Positions 17,055 through 24,760 of a stretch of 64,000 bases of DNA are shown one piece after another (position 1 is the first letter of the stretch; each line of letters opens with the position of its first letter). Source of the DNA: Micromonospora tulbaghiae (GTDB taxonomy: Bacteria; Actinomycetota; Actinomycetes; Mycobacteriales; Micromonosporaceae); contig NZ_FMCQ01000005.1 of assembly GCF_900091605.1 (NCBI RefSeq), positions 1 through 64,000 on the forward strand. The letters run 5' to 3'. The position numbers and the translations under genes are program-made. Below the pieces are notes generated by a model. It searched no databases. It was given only the letters and a program-made list of their open reading frames with translations, and had not been told where the DNA came from.

Positions 17055-20000
17055 TTGCTCCGGAACCGCAGAAAGCTGACGGCGCTCGGCCTCGGCCTGG
17101 CGCTGGCGCTCGGCCTGCCGGTGCCCGCGCTGGCCGCCGCGCCCACGGCGCCGACCGGCCCGTCCGCCCGTACCGGGCCGTCCGCCCAGCCCGGCGCCCA
17201 CCCGGTCACCGTCACCCTGATCACCGGCGACCGGGTCAGCGTCGCCCCCGGCGGCCGTGCCGCGGTACGCCCCGGCGCCGGCCGTGCCGGCATCCAGTTC
17301 GTGGTCGGGCGGGAGCGCGACCGGCTCACCGTGCTGCCGCAGGACGCGCTGCCGCTGGTCCGCGCGGGCAAGCTCGACCGGCGGCTGTTCGACGTGACCG
17401 GGCTGATCGAGGCCGGCTACGACGACGCGCGCCGCGGCACCGTACCGCTGCTCGTGACGTACCGGCCGGGGGTGGCCCGGCGGACGGCGGACCCGCTCGC
17501 CGGCGCCCGGGTGATCCGCGACCTGCCGGCGATCGACGGCGCGGCTGTCGTCGCCGACAAGAGCGACACCGGCGCACTCTGGAAGGCGTTGAGCGCGGAC
17601 CGCTCCGGCGCCCGGCTCGACGCGGCGGGGGGTGTCGACCGGATCTGGCTCGACGGCCGGCGGCGGGTGACGCTCGACCACAGCGTGCCGCAGATCGGCG
17701 CGCCGACCGCCTGGGCCGCCGGCTGGACCGGGAAGGGCGTGCGGGTCGCGGTGCTCGACACCGGCGTCGACCTCACCCACCCGGACCTGGCCGGCAAGGT
17801 CGCCGAATCGCGCAACTTCACCGAGGAGGCGGACCCGGACGACATCGTCGGGCACGGCACGCACGTGGCCTCCACCATCGCCGGCAGCGGCGCCGCCTCC
17901 GGCGGGAAGTACCGGGGCGTGGCGCCGGACGCCACGCTGCTGTCCGGGAAGGTCTGCGAGATCTACGGCTGCACCGAGTCCGCCATCCTGGCCGGCATGC
18001 AGTGGGCCGCGGCCGAGCAGCACGCCACGGTGGTCAACATGAGCCTCAGCGGCGGCGACTCCCCGGAGGTGGACCCGCTGGAGGAGGCGGTCGGGACGCT
18101 CACCGAGCAGCACGGGACGCTCTTCGTGATCGCGGCCGGCAACGACGGCGCCGACGGCTCGGTCGGCTCGCCGGCCACCGCCGACGCCGCGCTCGCGGTC
18201 GGCGCGGTGGACCAGGACGACGCGCTCGCCGACTTCTCCAGCCGCGGTCCCCGGGTCGGCGACGGGGCGATCAAGCCGGACATCACCGCGCCCGGGGTGG
18301 AGATCGTGGCCGCACGGGCCGCGAACGGTCAGATCGGCGACCCGGTGGGGGACCGGTACGCCTCGCTGTCCGGCACGTCGATGGCCGCCCCGCACGTGGC
18401 CGGCGCGGTCGCGCTGCTCGCCCAGCAGCACCCCGGCTGGACGCCCGGCCGCTACAAGGCGACGCTGATGGCCTCGGCGAAGCCGCACCCGGAGCAGACC
18501 GCGTTCCAGCAGGGCGCGGGCCGGGTCGACCTCGCTCGCGCGATCACGCAGCAGGTGACCAGCGAACCGGCGTCCGTCTCGTTCGGCGTGGCGACCTGGC
18601 CGCACACCGACGACCAGCCGATCAGCCGGACCGTGACCTACCGCAACGGCGGGAACGCCCCGCTCACGCTGGACCTGAGCACCGAGTTCACCGGGCCGGG
18701 CGGTCGGACCGCACCGGCCGGCATGCTCACCCTCAGCACGTCCCGGCTCACCGTTCCGGCGGGCGGCACCGCCCAGGTGACGGTCGTGGCGGACACCCGG
18801 CTCGGCGGCGCCGACGGCTACTGGACGGGCCGCCTGCTCGCCCGCGCCGGCGACGCGGTGGCGGTGACCCCGCTCGCGGTCGACCGCGAGGTGGAGAGCT
18901 ACGACCTGACCGTCACGCACCGCAACCGTTCCGGTGCCCTGACCGACGGCTACTACACGAGCCTGCTCGGGCTCGACGACGGCAGCTACCGCGACGTGTA
19001 CGACGCCGACGGCGAGGCCCGGCTCCGGGTGCCCAAGGGCCGGTACGGCGTGCAGAGCCTGATCTTCGTGGACGGCGACCAGGGCTGGTCGGAGATCTCC
19101 TTCCTCGCCCAGCCGGAGCTGGTGGTGACCGGGAACCAGCGGCTCGCGCTGGACGCCCGGCGGGCGAAGCCGGTCCGCACCACGGTGCCGCAGCGCGGCG
19201 CGGCGCCGCTGCTGATCGACGTCACAGCGGCCTGGGGATTCGACGACTACTACGCCAGTTTCGGGCTCTGGACCGACAGGTTCGAGGGCCTCTACTCGGC
19301 CCAGGTCGGCCGTGGCGTCTCCGACAAGGTGTTCGTCGGCTCCCTCGCCAGCCAGTGGGCCGAGCCGACCGCGCCCGAGCGCAGCCCGTACTTCTACGGA
19401 CTGAACGAGCTGTTCCCGGGCCGCTTCCCGACCGGCTTCGTCCGGAACTACCGGCCCGCCGACCTGGCCACGGTCGCCAACCGGTTCGCCGCCGGCTACA
19501 CCGGGATGGACAACGAACTGGTCGTGTACCCGGAGCCCGACTACAACATGGGCGGCTCGGCGGTCATCCTGCCCGTCCAGGTGCCCGGCAAGCGGATCGA
19601 CCACCTCACCACCACCCGGACCCGCTGGAGCGCCGAACTGGCCTTCGGTGAGCGGGACGAGGACGGCTGGTTGCAGCCGCGGGCGGTGCTGGAGTCCGGG
19701 CCGACCCGTTACCGGGCCGGTCACACCTACCGCGACGAGTGGAACAAGGCCCCGTTCGGCCCGTCGTTCCCGCAGCCGCGGTGGCCGGAGCAGGGCATCA
19801 CCCGTACCGGCGACACCCTCGTGGTCTCGCTGCCGGTGCACAGCGACGCCGCCGGGCACCCGGGCGGCTCGCTGAACGACACCGAGCAGACGCGGCTCTA
19901 CCGCAACGGCAAGCTGTTCGCCGAGTCGCCCTACCCGGGATACGGCGAGTTCACGCTGCCGCCGGGAACGGCGAACTACCGGTTGGAGACCACGGCGACG

Positions 20001-20405
20001 CGCGGCTTCACCGACCTGAGCACCGAGGTCTCGGCGAGCTGGACGTTCCGCTCCAAGCGGGTTCCGGGTGACGTGCCGGCCCGGCTCCCGGCCATGGCGG
20101 TCCGGTTCACCCCGCCGCTGGCGGTGGACAGCTCCGCCCCGGCGGGCCGGACGTTCACGGTGCCGGTGACGGTGCAGCGCCAGCCCGGCGCGCCGTCCGG
20201 CCGGGTCGTGGCGCTCACCGTCGACGTCTCGTACGACGGCGGGAAGACCTGGCGCAAGGCGGCGCTGAAGAAGCAGGGCGGGGCGTGGACGGCCACCGTC
20301 CGGCACCCGGCCGGCCCGGGGTACGCGTCGCTGCGGGCCACCGCCCGTGACGACGCCGGCAACACCGTGACCCAGCGGATCATCCAGGCGTACCGCCTGC
20401 GGTGA
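17055..20405 (+). CDS. Secreted subtilisin-like serine protease (S8)
   Basis: This 1116-residue exported protease has a signal peptide (RNRRK, a Leu/Ala core, cleavage near ALAA at about residue 27), a propeptide to about residue 205, and an S8 catalytic domain with Asp235 (AVLDTGVD), His267 (GHGTHVA), oxyanion Asn in AAGND and Ser442 (GTSMAAP). About 600 residues of beta-sandwich-type domains follow, ending in a domain with a VTYRNGGN-like start and repeated strand patterns. The TTG start at 17055 is supported by GAAGGAGG just upstream; an ATG/GTG is lacking near there. It is monocistronic between promoter and terminator. A role in extracellular protein degradation is inferred. Confidence 0.93.
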   Translation: MLRNRRKLTALGLGLALALGLPVPALAAAPTAPTGPSARTGPSAQPGAHPVTVTLITGDRVSVAPGGRAAVRPGAGRAGIQFVVGRERDRLTVLPQDALPLVRAGKLDRRLFDVTGLIEAGYDDARRGTVPLLVTYRPGVARRTADPLAGARVIRDLPAIDGAAVVADKSDTGALWKALSADRSGARLDAAGGVDRIWLDGRRRVTLDHSVPQIGAPTAWAAGWTGKGVRVAVLDTGVDLTHPDLAGKVAESRNFTEEADPDDIVGHGTHVASTIAGSGAASGGKYRGVAPDATLLSGKVCEIYGCTESAILAGMQWAAAEQHATVVNMSLSGGDSPEVDPLEEAVGTLTEQHGTLFVIAAGNDGADGSVGSPATADAALAVGAVDQDDALADFSSRGPRVGDGAIKPDITAPGVEIVAARAANGQIGDPVGDRYASLSGTSMAAPHVAGAVALLAQQHPGWTPGRYKATLMASAKPHPEQTAFQQGAGRVDLARAITQQVTSEPASVSFGVATWPHTDDQPISRTVTYRNGGNAPLTLDLSTEFTGPGGRTAPAGMLTLSTSRLTVPAGGTAQVTVVADTRLGGADGYWTGRLLARAGDAVAVTPLAVDREVESYDLTVTHRNRSGALTDGYYTSLLGLDDGSYRDVYDADGEARLRVPKGRYGVQSLIFVDGDQGWSEISFLAQPELVVTGNQRLALDARRAKPVRTTVPQRGAAPLLIDVTAAWGFDDYYASFGLWTDRFEGLYSAQVGRGVSDKVFVGSLASQWAEPTAPERSPYFYGLNELFPGRFPTGFVRNYRPADLATVANRFAAGYTGMDNELVVYPEPDYNMGGSAVILPVQVPGKRIDHLTTTRTRWSAELAFGERDEDGWLQPRAVLESGPTRYRAGHTYRDEWNKAPFGPSFPQPRWPEQGITRTGDTLVVSLPVHSDAAGHPGGSLNDTEQTRLYRNGKLFAESPYPGYGEFTLPPGTANYRLETTATRGFTDLSTEVSASWTFRSKRVPGDVPARLPAMAVRFTPPLAVDSSAPAGRTFTVPVTVQRQPGAPSGRVVALTVDVSYDGGKTWRKAALKKQGGAWTATVRHPAGPGYASLRATARDDAGNTVTQRIIQAYRLR

Positions 20406-20410
20406 GCCGG

Positions 20411-20447
20411 CCGTCCGGGTCCGCGCGGTGAGCGCGGACCCGGACGG
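20411..20447. terminator. Bidirectional terminator, subtilase / dapD
   Basis: A perfect 16-bp GC-rich inverted repeat with a 5-nt loop lies between the convergent subtilase and dapD stops. Confidence 0.8.
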
Positions 20448-20456
20448 GGGTACGGC

Positions 20457-21416
20457 TCAGTCGTTGGCGTGCAGCGCGGCGTTGAGCGTGATGCCCTGGC
20501 CGGTGCGGGGCTTCGCCTCCAGCGCGCCGGTCACCGAGTTGCGCCAGAACAGCAGTCCGTCGACGCCGGACAGCTCGCGGGCCTTGACCACCCGGCCGTC
20601 CGGCAGCGTGACCTTGGAACCGGCGGTGACGTAGCAGCCGGCCTCCACCACGCAGTCGTCGCCGAGCGAGATGCCGATGCCCGCGTTCGCGCCGACCAGG
20701 CTGCGCTCGCCGATGCGCACCTTGTCGGTGCCGCCGCCGGAGAGCGTGCCCATGATCGAGGCGCCCGCGCCGACGTCGGAGCCGTCGCCGACCACCACGC
20801 CCTGCACGATGCGGCCCTCGACCATCGAGGTGCCCAGCGTGCCGGCGTTGAAGTTGCAGAAGCCCTCGTGCATGACGGTGGTGCCGGCGGCCAGGTGCGC
20901 GCCGAGCCGGACCCGGTCCGCGTCGGCGATCCGCACCCCCGACGGCACCACGTAGTCGGTCATCCGGGGGAACTTGTCCACCCCGTACACGGCCAGGTGG
21001 CGGCCGGCGGCCCGCTCGATGACGCGCAGCTCGTCCACCCGCTCCGGCGGGCAGGGCCCGGCCGACGTCCAGGCCACGTTCGCCAGCTTGCCGAAGATGC
21101 CGTCGAGGTTCAGCTCGTTGGGCCGCACCAGGCGGTGGGAGAGCAGGTGCAACCGCAGGTACGCGTCGGCCGCGTCCTTGATCGGGTCGTCCAGCGAGCC
21201 GATCACGGTGGTCACCTCGACGGTACGCAGGCCGGGCAGCGCCCGCTCACCGATCGCGCCCGGCGGCAGGTCGAGCACGTCGGCCTGGTCCTCGCCGGGC
21301 ACCAGCGGCAGCTCGCCCAGGCCCAGCTTGCCGGTCGGGTACCAGGTGTCGAGTACCTGGTCCTCGGCGGTGACGGTGGCCAGGCCGATGCCCCAGGCGG
21401 ATGGTGCGGACGTCAC
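20457..21416 (-). CDS. dapD: Tetrahydrodipicolinate N-succinyltransferase
   Basis: DapD uses succinyl-CoA to succinylate tetrahydrodipicolinate, the committed step of the succinylase branch to DAP and lysine. The 319-residue protein is the actinobacterial DapD form: an N-terminal domain of about 150 residues, then a left-handed beta helix with [35 protein letters not shown] and [21 protein letters not shown]. It acts as a trimer in the cytosol. It is divergent from dapE, with the two starts 104 bp apart, so the pair shares a control region. GTG 21416 has GGAGGAAAGGGTG upstream; an out-of-frame GTG inside that stretch stops at once. Confidence 0.95.
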   Translation of the reverse strand: MTSAPSAWGIGLATVTAEDQVLDTWYPTGKLGLGELPLVPGEDQADVLDLPPGAIGERALPGLRTVEVTTVIGSLDDPIKDAADAYLRLHLLSHRLVRPNELNLDGIFGKLANVAWTSAGPCPPERVDELRVIERAAGRHLAVYGVDKFPRMTDYVVPSGVRIADADRVRLGAHLAAGTTVMHEGFCNFNAGTLGTSMVEGRIVQGVVVGDGSDVGAGASIMGTLSGGGTDKVRIGERSLVGANAGIGISLGDDCVVEAGCYVTAGSKVTLPDGRVVKARELSGVDGLLFWRNSVTGALEAKPRTGQGITLNAALHAND

Positions 21417-21507
21417 GATGTCACCCTTTCCTCCGGCAACGGCGTCCGCCGCTGCTCGCGGCCGCGGGCCTCGCCGAACGTGTTCCCTGGCCCGTCGAGG
21501 TTGACGG

Positions 21508-21513
21508 TACCGT
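21508..21513 (+). promoter_or_regulatory. Leaderless -10 box for dapE
   Basis: TACCGT lies 7 nt before ATG 21521 and no SD precedes the ATG. An in-frame GTG within the box (21512) is therefore unlikely to be the start. Confidence 0.6.
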
Positions 21514-21520
21514 GCGAGAC

Positions 21521-22594
21521 ATGCAGAACCCGTTGACCCCCGAGGTCCTGGCCGATCCGGTGGCGCTGACCCGCGCCCTGGTCGACATCGAGTCGGTCTC
21601 CCTCAACGAGAAGGCGATCGCCGACTGCGTCGAGGAGGTGCTGCGCGGTGTGCCGCACCTGACCACCTACCGGCACTCGAACACCGTCATGGCCCGTACC
21701 GACCTGGGCCGGGCGCAGCGCGTGGTGCTCGCCGGCCACCTGGACACCGTCCCGCTCAACGGCAACTTCCCCTCGACCATGCGCGGCGACCTGATGTACG
21801 GGTGCGGCACCTCCGACATGAAGTCCGGGGTCGCCTTCGCGCTGCACCTGGCGGTCACGCTGCCCGACCCGCGCTACGACGTCACGTACTTCTTCTACGA
21901 GGCCGAGGAGATCGAGTCGAAGTACAACGGCCTCACCCTGGTCGCGCAGAGCCACCCCGAGTGGCTGGAGGCCGACTTCGCGGTGCTGCTGGAGCCGACG
22001 TACGGGATCGTCGAGGCGGGTTGCCAGGGCACCATGCGGGCGGTGGTCACCACGCACGGCGAGCGGGCACACGCGGCGCGCTCCTGGCACGGGGTGAACG
22101 CCATCCACGGCGCGAGCGAGGTGCTGCGGCGGCTGACCACGTACGACGCCCGCCGGGTGACGATCGAGGGCTGCGACTACCGCGAGGGTCTCAACGCGGT
22201 GCGGATCACCGGCGGGGTGGCCGGCAACGTCATCCCCGACCGCTGCCAGATCGAGATCAACTACCGGTACGCCCCGGACCGCGACCCGGCGGGCGCCGAG
22301 GCGCACCTGCGCGAGGTCTTCGCCGGCTTCGAGCTGGAGGTCACCGACGCGGCGGCCGGAGCGCCGCCCGGACTGGACAGCGCGGCGGCGCAGGAGTTCC
22401 TGGCGGCGGTGGGTGCCGCGCCGATCGGCAAGCTGGGCTGGACGGACGTGGCGCGGTTCGCGGCCATGGGCATCCCGGCGCTGAACTTCGGCCCCGGCGA
22501 CCCGAACCTCGCGCACCACAAGGACGAGCACGTCGAACTGACCAAGATCCGGGACGGCGCGGCGACGCTGCACCGCTGGCTGGCCCCGGCCTGA
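21521..22594 (+). CDS. dapE: Succinyl-diaminopimelate desuccinylase
   Basis: DapE hydrolyses N-succinyl-LL-DAP to LL-DAP and succinate. The 357-residue M20 metallohydrolase shows [13 protein letters not shown] (first zinc His and catalytic Asp), [14 protein letters not shown] (bridging Asp), FYEAEEIE (catalytic Glu and zinc Glu), and a C-terminal [14 protein letters not shown] with the last zinc His. The central dimerisation domain is present. The start at ATG 21521 is set by the leaderless box upstream. With dapC and dapD in the same window, three consecutive enzymes of the pathway are clustered but not in one operon. Confidence 0.95.
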   Translation: MQNPLTPEVLADPVALTRALVDIESVSLNEKAIADCVEEVLRGVPHLTTYRHSNTVMARTDLGRAQRVVLAGHLDTVPLNGNFPSTMRGDLMYGCGTSDMKSGVAFALHLAVTLPDPRYDVTYFFYEAEEIESKYNGLTLVAQSHPEWLEADFAVLLEPTYGIVEAGCQGTMRAVVTTHGERAHAARSWHGVNAIHGASEVLRRLTTYDARRVTIEGCDYREGLNAVRITGGVAGNVIPDRCQIEINYRYAPDRDPAGAEAHLREVFAGFELEVTDAAAGAPPGLDSAAAQEFLAAVGAAPIGKLGWTDVARFAAMGIPALNFGPGDPNLAHHKDEHVELTKIRDGAATLHRWLAPA

Positions 22595-22601
22595 CGCCCT
22601 G

Positions 22602-22640
22602 CGATCCGGGGCCCGCGCCCGCCGCACGGGCCCCGGATCG
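22602..22640. terminator. Bidirectional terminator, dapE / small Arg-rich gene
   Basis: A perfect 14-bp inverted repeat (CGATCCGGGGCCCG and its complement) with an 11-nt loop lies between the dapE stop and the stop of the small minus-strand gene. Its position supports the small gene being real. Confidence 0.8.
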
Positions 22641-22805
22641 TCAGACGGTCGTCGTCGTCAGGGGTGCGTCCGCATCGCCGGTCTCGCCGGTCAGGTCGGA
22701 CCGGTGGGTCTCCATCATCCGGGCGCGGCGGCGCTCGGCCACCACGTCACGGATCCGCCGCTGCATCTGACGGCGGATCCGGATCATCTCGCTGTTACTG
22801 ATCAA
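22641..22805 (-). CDS. Small Arg-rich protein, 54 aa, unknown function
   Basis: A 54-residue reading frame starts at TTG 22803-22805 and stops at 22641. The SD GGGGAGGAG ends 6 nt before the TTG, and nearly every codon ends in G or C, so it looks strongly coding. The protein has a basic amphipathic N-terminal half (EMIRIRRQMQRRIRDVVAER) and a Thr/Asp-rich acidic tail ending LTTTTV. No family is recognised; the basic helix could bind nucleic acid or a partner (inference). It is convergent with dapE and separated by a terminator. Confidence 0.65.
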   Translation of the reverse strand: MISNSEMIRIRRQMQRRIRDVVAERRRARMMETHRSDLTGETGDADAPLTTTTV

Positions 22806-22856
22806 CGCTGGCTCCTCCCCCGAAGGCGCGTCGCCCGGGGTATACCGGGTATGTGA

Positions 22857-22862
22857 ATAGTA
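22857..22862 (-). promoter_or_regulatory. Possible -10 box for the small Arg-rich gene
   Basis: On the minus strand TACTAT lies about 50 nt upstream of the TTG start. Two short palindromes (GGTATACC at 22839-22846 and ACGTACGT near 22866-22873) flank it and could be operator half-sites. Confidence 0.35.
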
Positions 22863-22948
22863 AGACGTACGTGCGACCGAATTAGTTGCCCGGATCCCAA
22901 AGATTTCTCCGGCTCCCGGGCCTTCGCGCCGCGCCCGGGCCGCTCTAC

Positions 22949-22954
22949 TACGGT
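22949..22954 (+). promoter_or_regulatory. Leaderless -10 box for the first LOG-family gene
   Basis: TACGGT lies 6 nt before ATG 22961, with no SD. Confidence 0.6.
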
Positions 22955-22960
22955 GACCCC

Positions 22961-23842
22961 ATGGGCGAGAGCAGGGGAATGGCGGCCGGGGACGGCCAGC
23001 GGGAGGAGCGGAACCGGGGAGAACGGCACCGCGGGGCGGTGACGCTGCGCAACCGGGCGATTCCGACGAGTACGGCTGATCAGCGGCTGCTCGACTCCCG
23101 GGGACGCAGCGACTGGAAGACCAAGGACGCCTGGCGTGCGCTGCGGATCCTCTCCGAGTTCGTCGAGGGCTTCGACACCCTCGCCGACCTGCCCCCGGCG
23201 GTGAGCGTCTTCGGCTCCGCCCGCAGCAAGCCGGACAGCCCGGAGTGCCGGATGGCCGAGGAGCTGGGCGGCGCCCTCGCCCGGGCCGGGTACGCGGTGA
23301 TCACCGGCGGCGGCCCCGGCGTGATGGAGGCCGCCAACCGGGGCGCCGGTGAGGCGGGTGGCCTCTCCGTCGGGCTCGGCATCGAGCTGCCGTTCGAGCA
23401 GGGCCTCAACGACTGGGTCGACCTGGCCATCGACTTCCGCTACTTCTTCGCCCGCAAGACCATGTTCGTCAAGTACGCCCAGGCGTTCGTGGTGCTTCCC
23501 GGCGGCTTCGGCACCCTGGACGAGCTGTTCGAGGCGCTCACCCTGGTGCAGACCGGCAAGGTGACCCGCTTCCCGGTCGTGCTGATGGGCACCGACTACT
23601 GGCGCGGGCTGCTCGACTGGCTGCGCGGCACCATGGCTGCCGAGGGCAAGATCGGCCCGGTCGATCTCGACCTGATCCGCCTCACCGACGACGTCAACGA
23701 GGCGGTACGCCACATCGTGGAGGCCGAGGCGGTGCTCTCCGCCGAGCAGGAGGCGGTTCGCGAGGAGGCGGTCGCCCGGGTGGCAGCCGACCAGCGCGCC
23801 GCCGCCGAGGCCGCCCCCGAGGGCCCGGCGGGACGGAGCTGA
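22961..23842 (+). CDS. LOG-family (TIGR00730) Rossmann-fold protein, long form
   Basis: This 293-residue protein carries the LOG/lysine-decarboxylase-like fold: SVFGSARSKPDSPE, ITGGGPGVMEAANRGAGEAGG, and the signature PGGFGTLDELFE. Characterised members hydrolyse nucleoside 5'-monophosphates (cytokinin riboside monophosphate phosphoribohydrolase). Residues 1-75 are a basic extension not found in the short paralogue next door, and the C-terminus is an Ala/Glu-rich helix. ATG 22961 is set by the leaderless box; the frame is open to 22886. It is 3 nt from the second LOG gene, so both are made together. Confidence 0.9.
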   Translation: MGESRGMAAGDGQREERNRGERHRGAVTLRNRAIPTSTADQRLLDSRGRSDWKTKDAWRALRILSEFVEGFDTLADLPPAVSVFGSARSKPDSPECRMAEELGGALARAGYAVITGGGPGVMEAANRGAGEAGGLSVGLGIELPFEQGLNDWVDLAIDFRYFFARKTMFVKYAQAFVVLPGGFGTLDELFEALTLVQTGKVTRFPVVLMGTDYWRGLLDWLRGTMAAEGKIGPVDLDLIRLTDDVNEAVRHIVEAEAVLSAEQEAVREEAVARVAADQRAAAEAAPEGPAGRS

Positions 23843-23845
23843 CCC

Positions 23846-24391
23846 GTGGCCAACGTCTGTGTCTTCTGCGCGTCCTCCCGCACTCTTGACGCCCGCTGGC
23901 TGGCGCTCGCCACCGAGACCGGTGAGGAACTGGCCCGGCGCGGGCACACCCTGGTCAGCGGTGGCGGCTGTGTCGGCATGATGGGCGCCGTGGTGCAGGG
24001 CGCGCGGGCGGCCGGCGGCCGCACCGTCGGCGTCATCCCGCAGTCCCTGGTCGACCTGGAGGTCGCCGACCTGGACTCCGACGAGCTGCTGGTCACCGAC
24101 AGCCTGGCCAGCCGCAAGACGCTGATGGACGAGAAGTCCGACGCGTTCGTCGCGCTGCCCGGCGGCCTCGGCACGCTCGACGAGCTGTTCGAGGTCTGGA
24201 CCACCGCCACCCTGGCCCTGCACGCCAAGCCGATGGTGATCGTGGACGTGGACGGGTTCTACCGGCCGCTGCTCGACTGGATCCGCGGGCTCGGCGAGCA
24301 GCAGTTCCTCAAGCCGGCCGCGCTGGACCTGCTGATGGTCGCCGACAGCGTTCCCGCCGCCCTGGACCTGATCGACGCCCGCCTGACCTGA
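23846..24391 (+). CDS. LOG-family (TIGR00730) protein, short form
   Basis: This 181-residue protein matches the classic LOG phosphoribohydrolase length. The fold markers are VFCASSRTLD, LVSGGGCVGMMGAVVQGA, GVIPQSLVDLE and LPGGLGTLDELFEVW. The glutamate and arginine of the active site are in SRKTLMDEKSD and LDELFE. GTG 23846 follows the first paralogue by 3 nt. The two proteins are diverged paralogues rather than a recent duplication; they may form separate homodimers or a mixed complex (inference). Confidence 0.92.
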   Translation: MANVCVFCASSRTLDARWLALATETGEELARRGHTLVSGGGCVGMMGAVVQGARAAGGRTVGVIPQSLVDLEVADLDSDELLVTDSLASRKTLMDEKSDAFVALPGGLGTLDELFEVWTTATLALHAKPMVIVDVDGFYRPLLDWIRGLGEQQFLKPAALDLLMVADSVPAALDLIDARLT

Positions 24392-24760
24392 GCCCTCTCG
24401 CTCTTGCCCCGTTTCCCTGGAGATCTTGGTAGTGAATGGCCCCTATGGGGGCACTTTCCTACCAAGATCTATGCGGATCTCGGTAAGCGGGAAGCTTTTC
24501 TCGAATGGTGGGTGTCGGCCGGTTCGCGTCGGGGAGGTGCCGGCCCGGGGTTGATCGCAGTCGCGGCGGCATGCGTCACGGCTGTCCTGGCCGGGGGCCG
24601 CCTCGGTATCCGATCGCTGTTCTGGACGCGGCGCTGCCTCGGCGTCCGACGCCTTCGCATCCTTCGACCGGAATCAGCAGGTGCGGTTGTCGCGTCACTC
24701 GAATGACCTGCGGCGCGCGGGGTGGACGTCGGTTTCCGGGTGTCGTACCGGCGTGGTGGG
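24392..24760. other. 369-bp intergenic region ahead of adnA
   Basis: The left part holds the palindromic element at 24421-24470. The remainder, 24471-24760, has open frames on both strands but no recognisable protein, no SD-linked short gene and no clear promoter hexamers. The adnA promoter must lie here. Confidence 0.5.
24421..24470. repeat. Intergenic palindromic element A (GATC-ended hairpin)
   Basis: A perfect 12-bp inverted repeat, AGATCTTGGTAG and CTACCAAGATCT, encloses 26 nt with an inner GCCCC-TAT-GGGGGC dyad. It lies 30 bp after the second LOG gene and has no U-run, so it is not a standard terminator. Its ends resemble two other elements in this window (52377-52433 and 53117-53186). 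Confidence 0.7.

Noticed and set aside
24404..24706. Possible 100-residue protein in the gap upstream of adnA
   Set aside because: Its start overlaps palindromic element A, the composition is not coherent, and no SD or family is seen.
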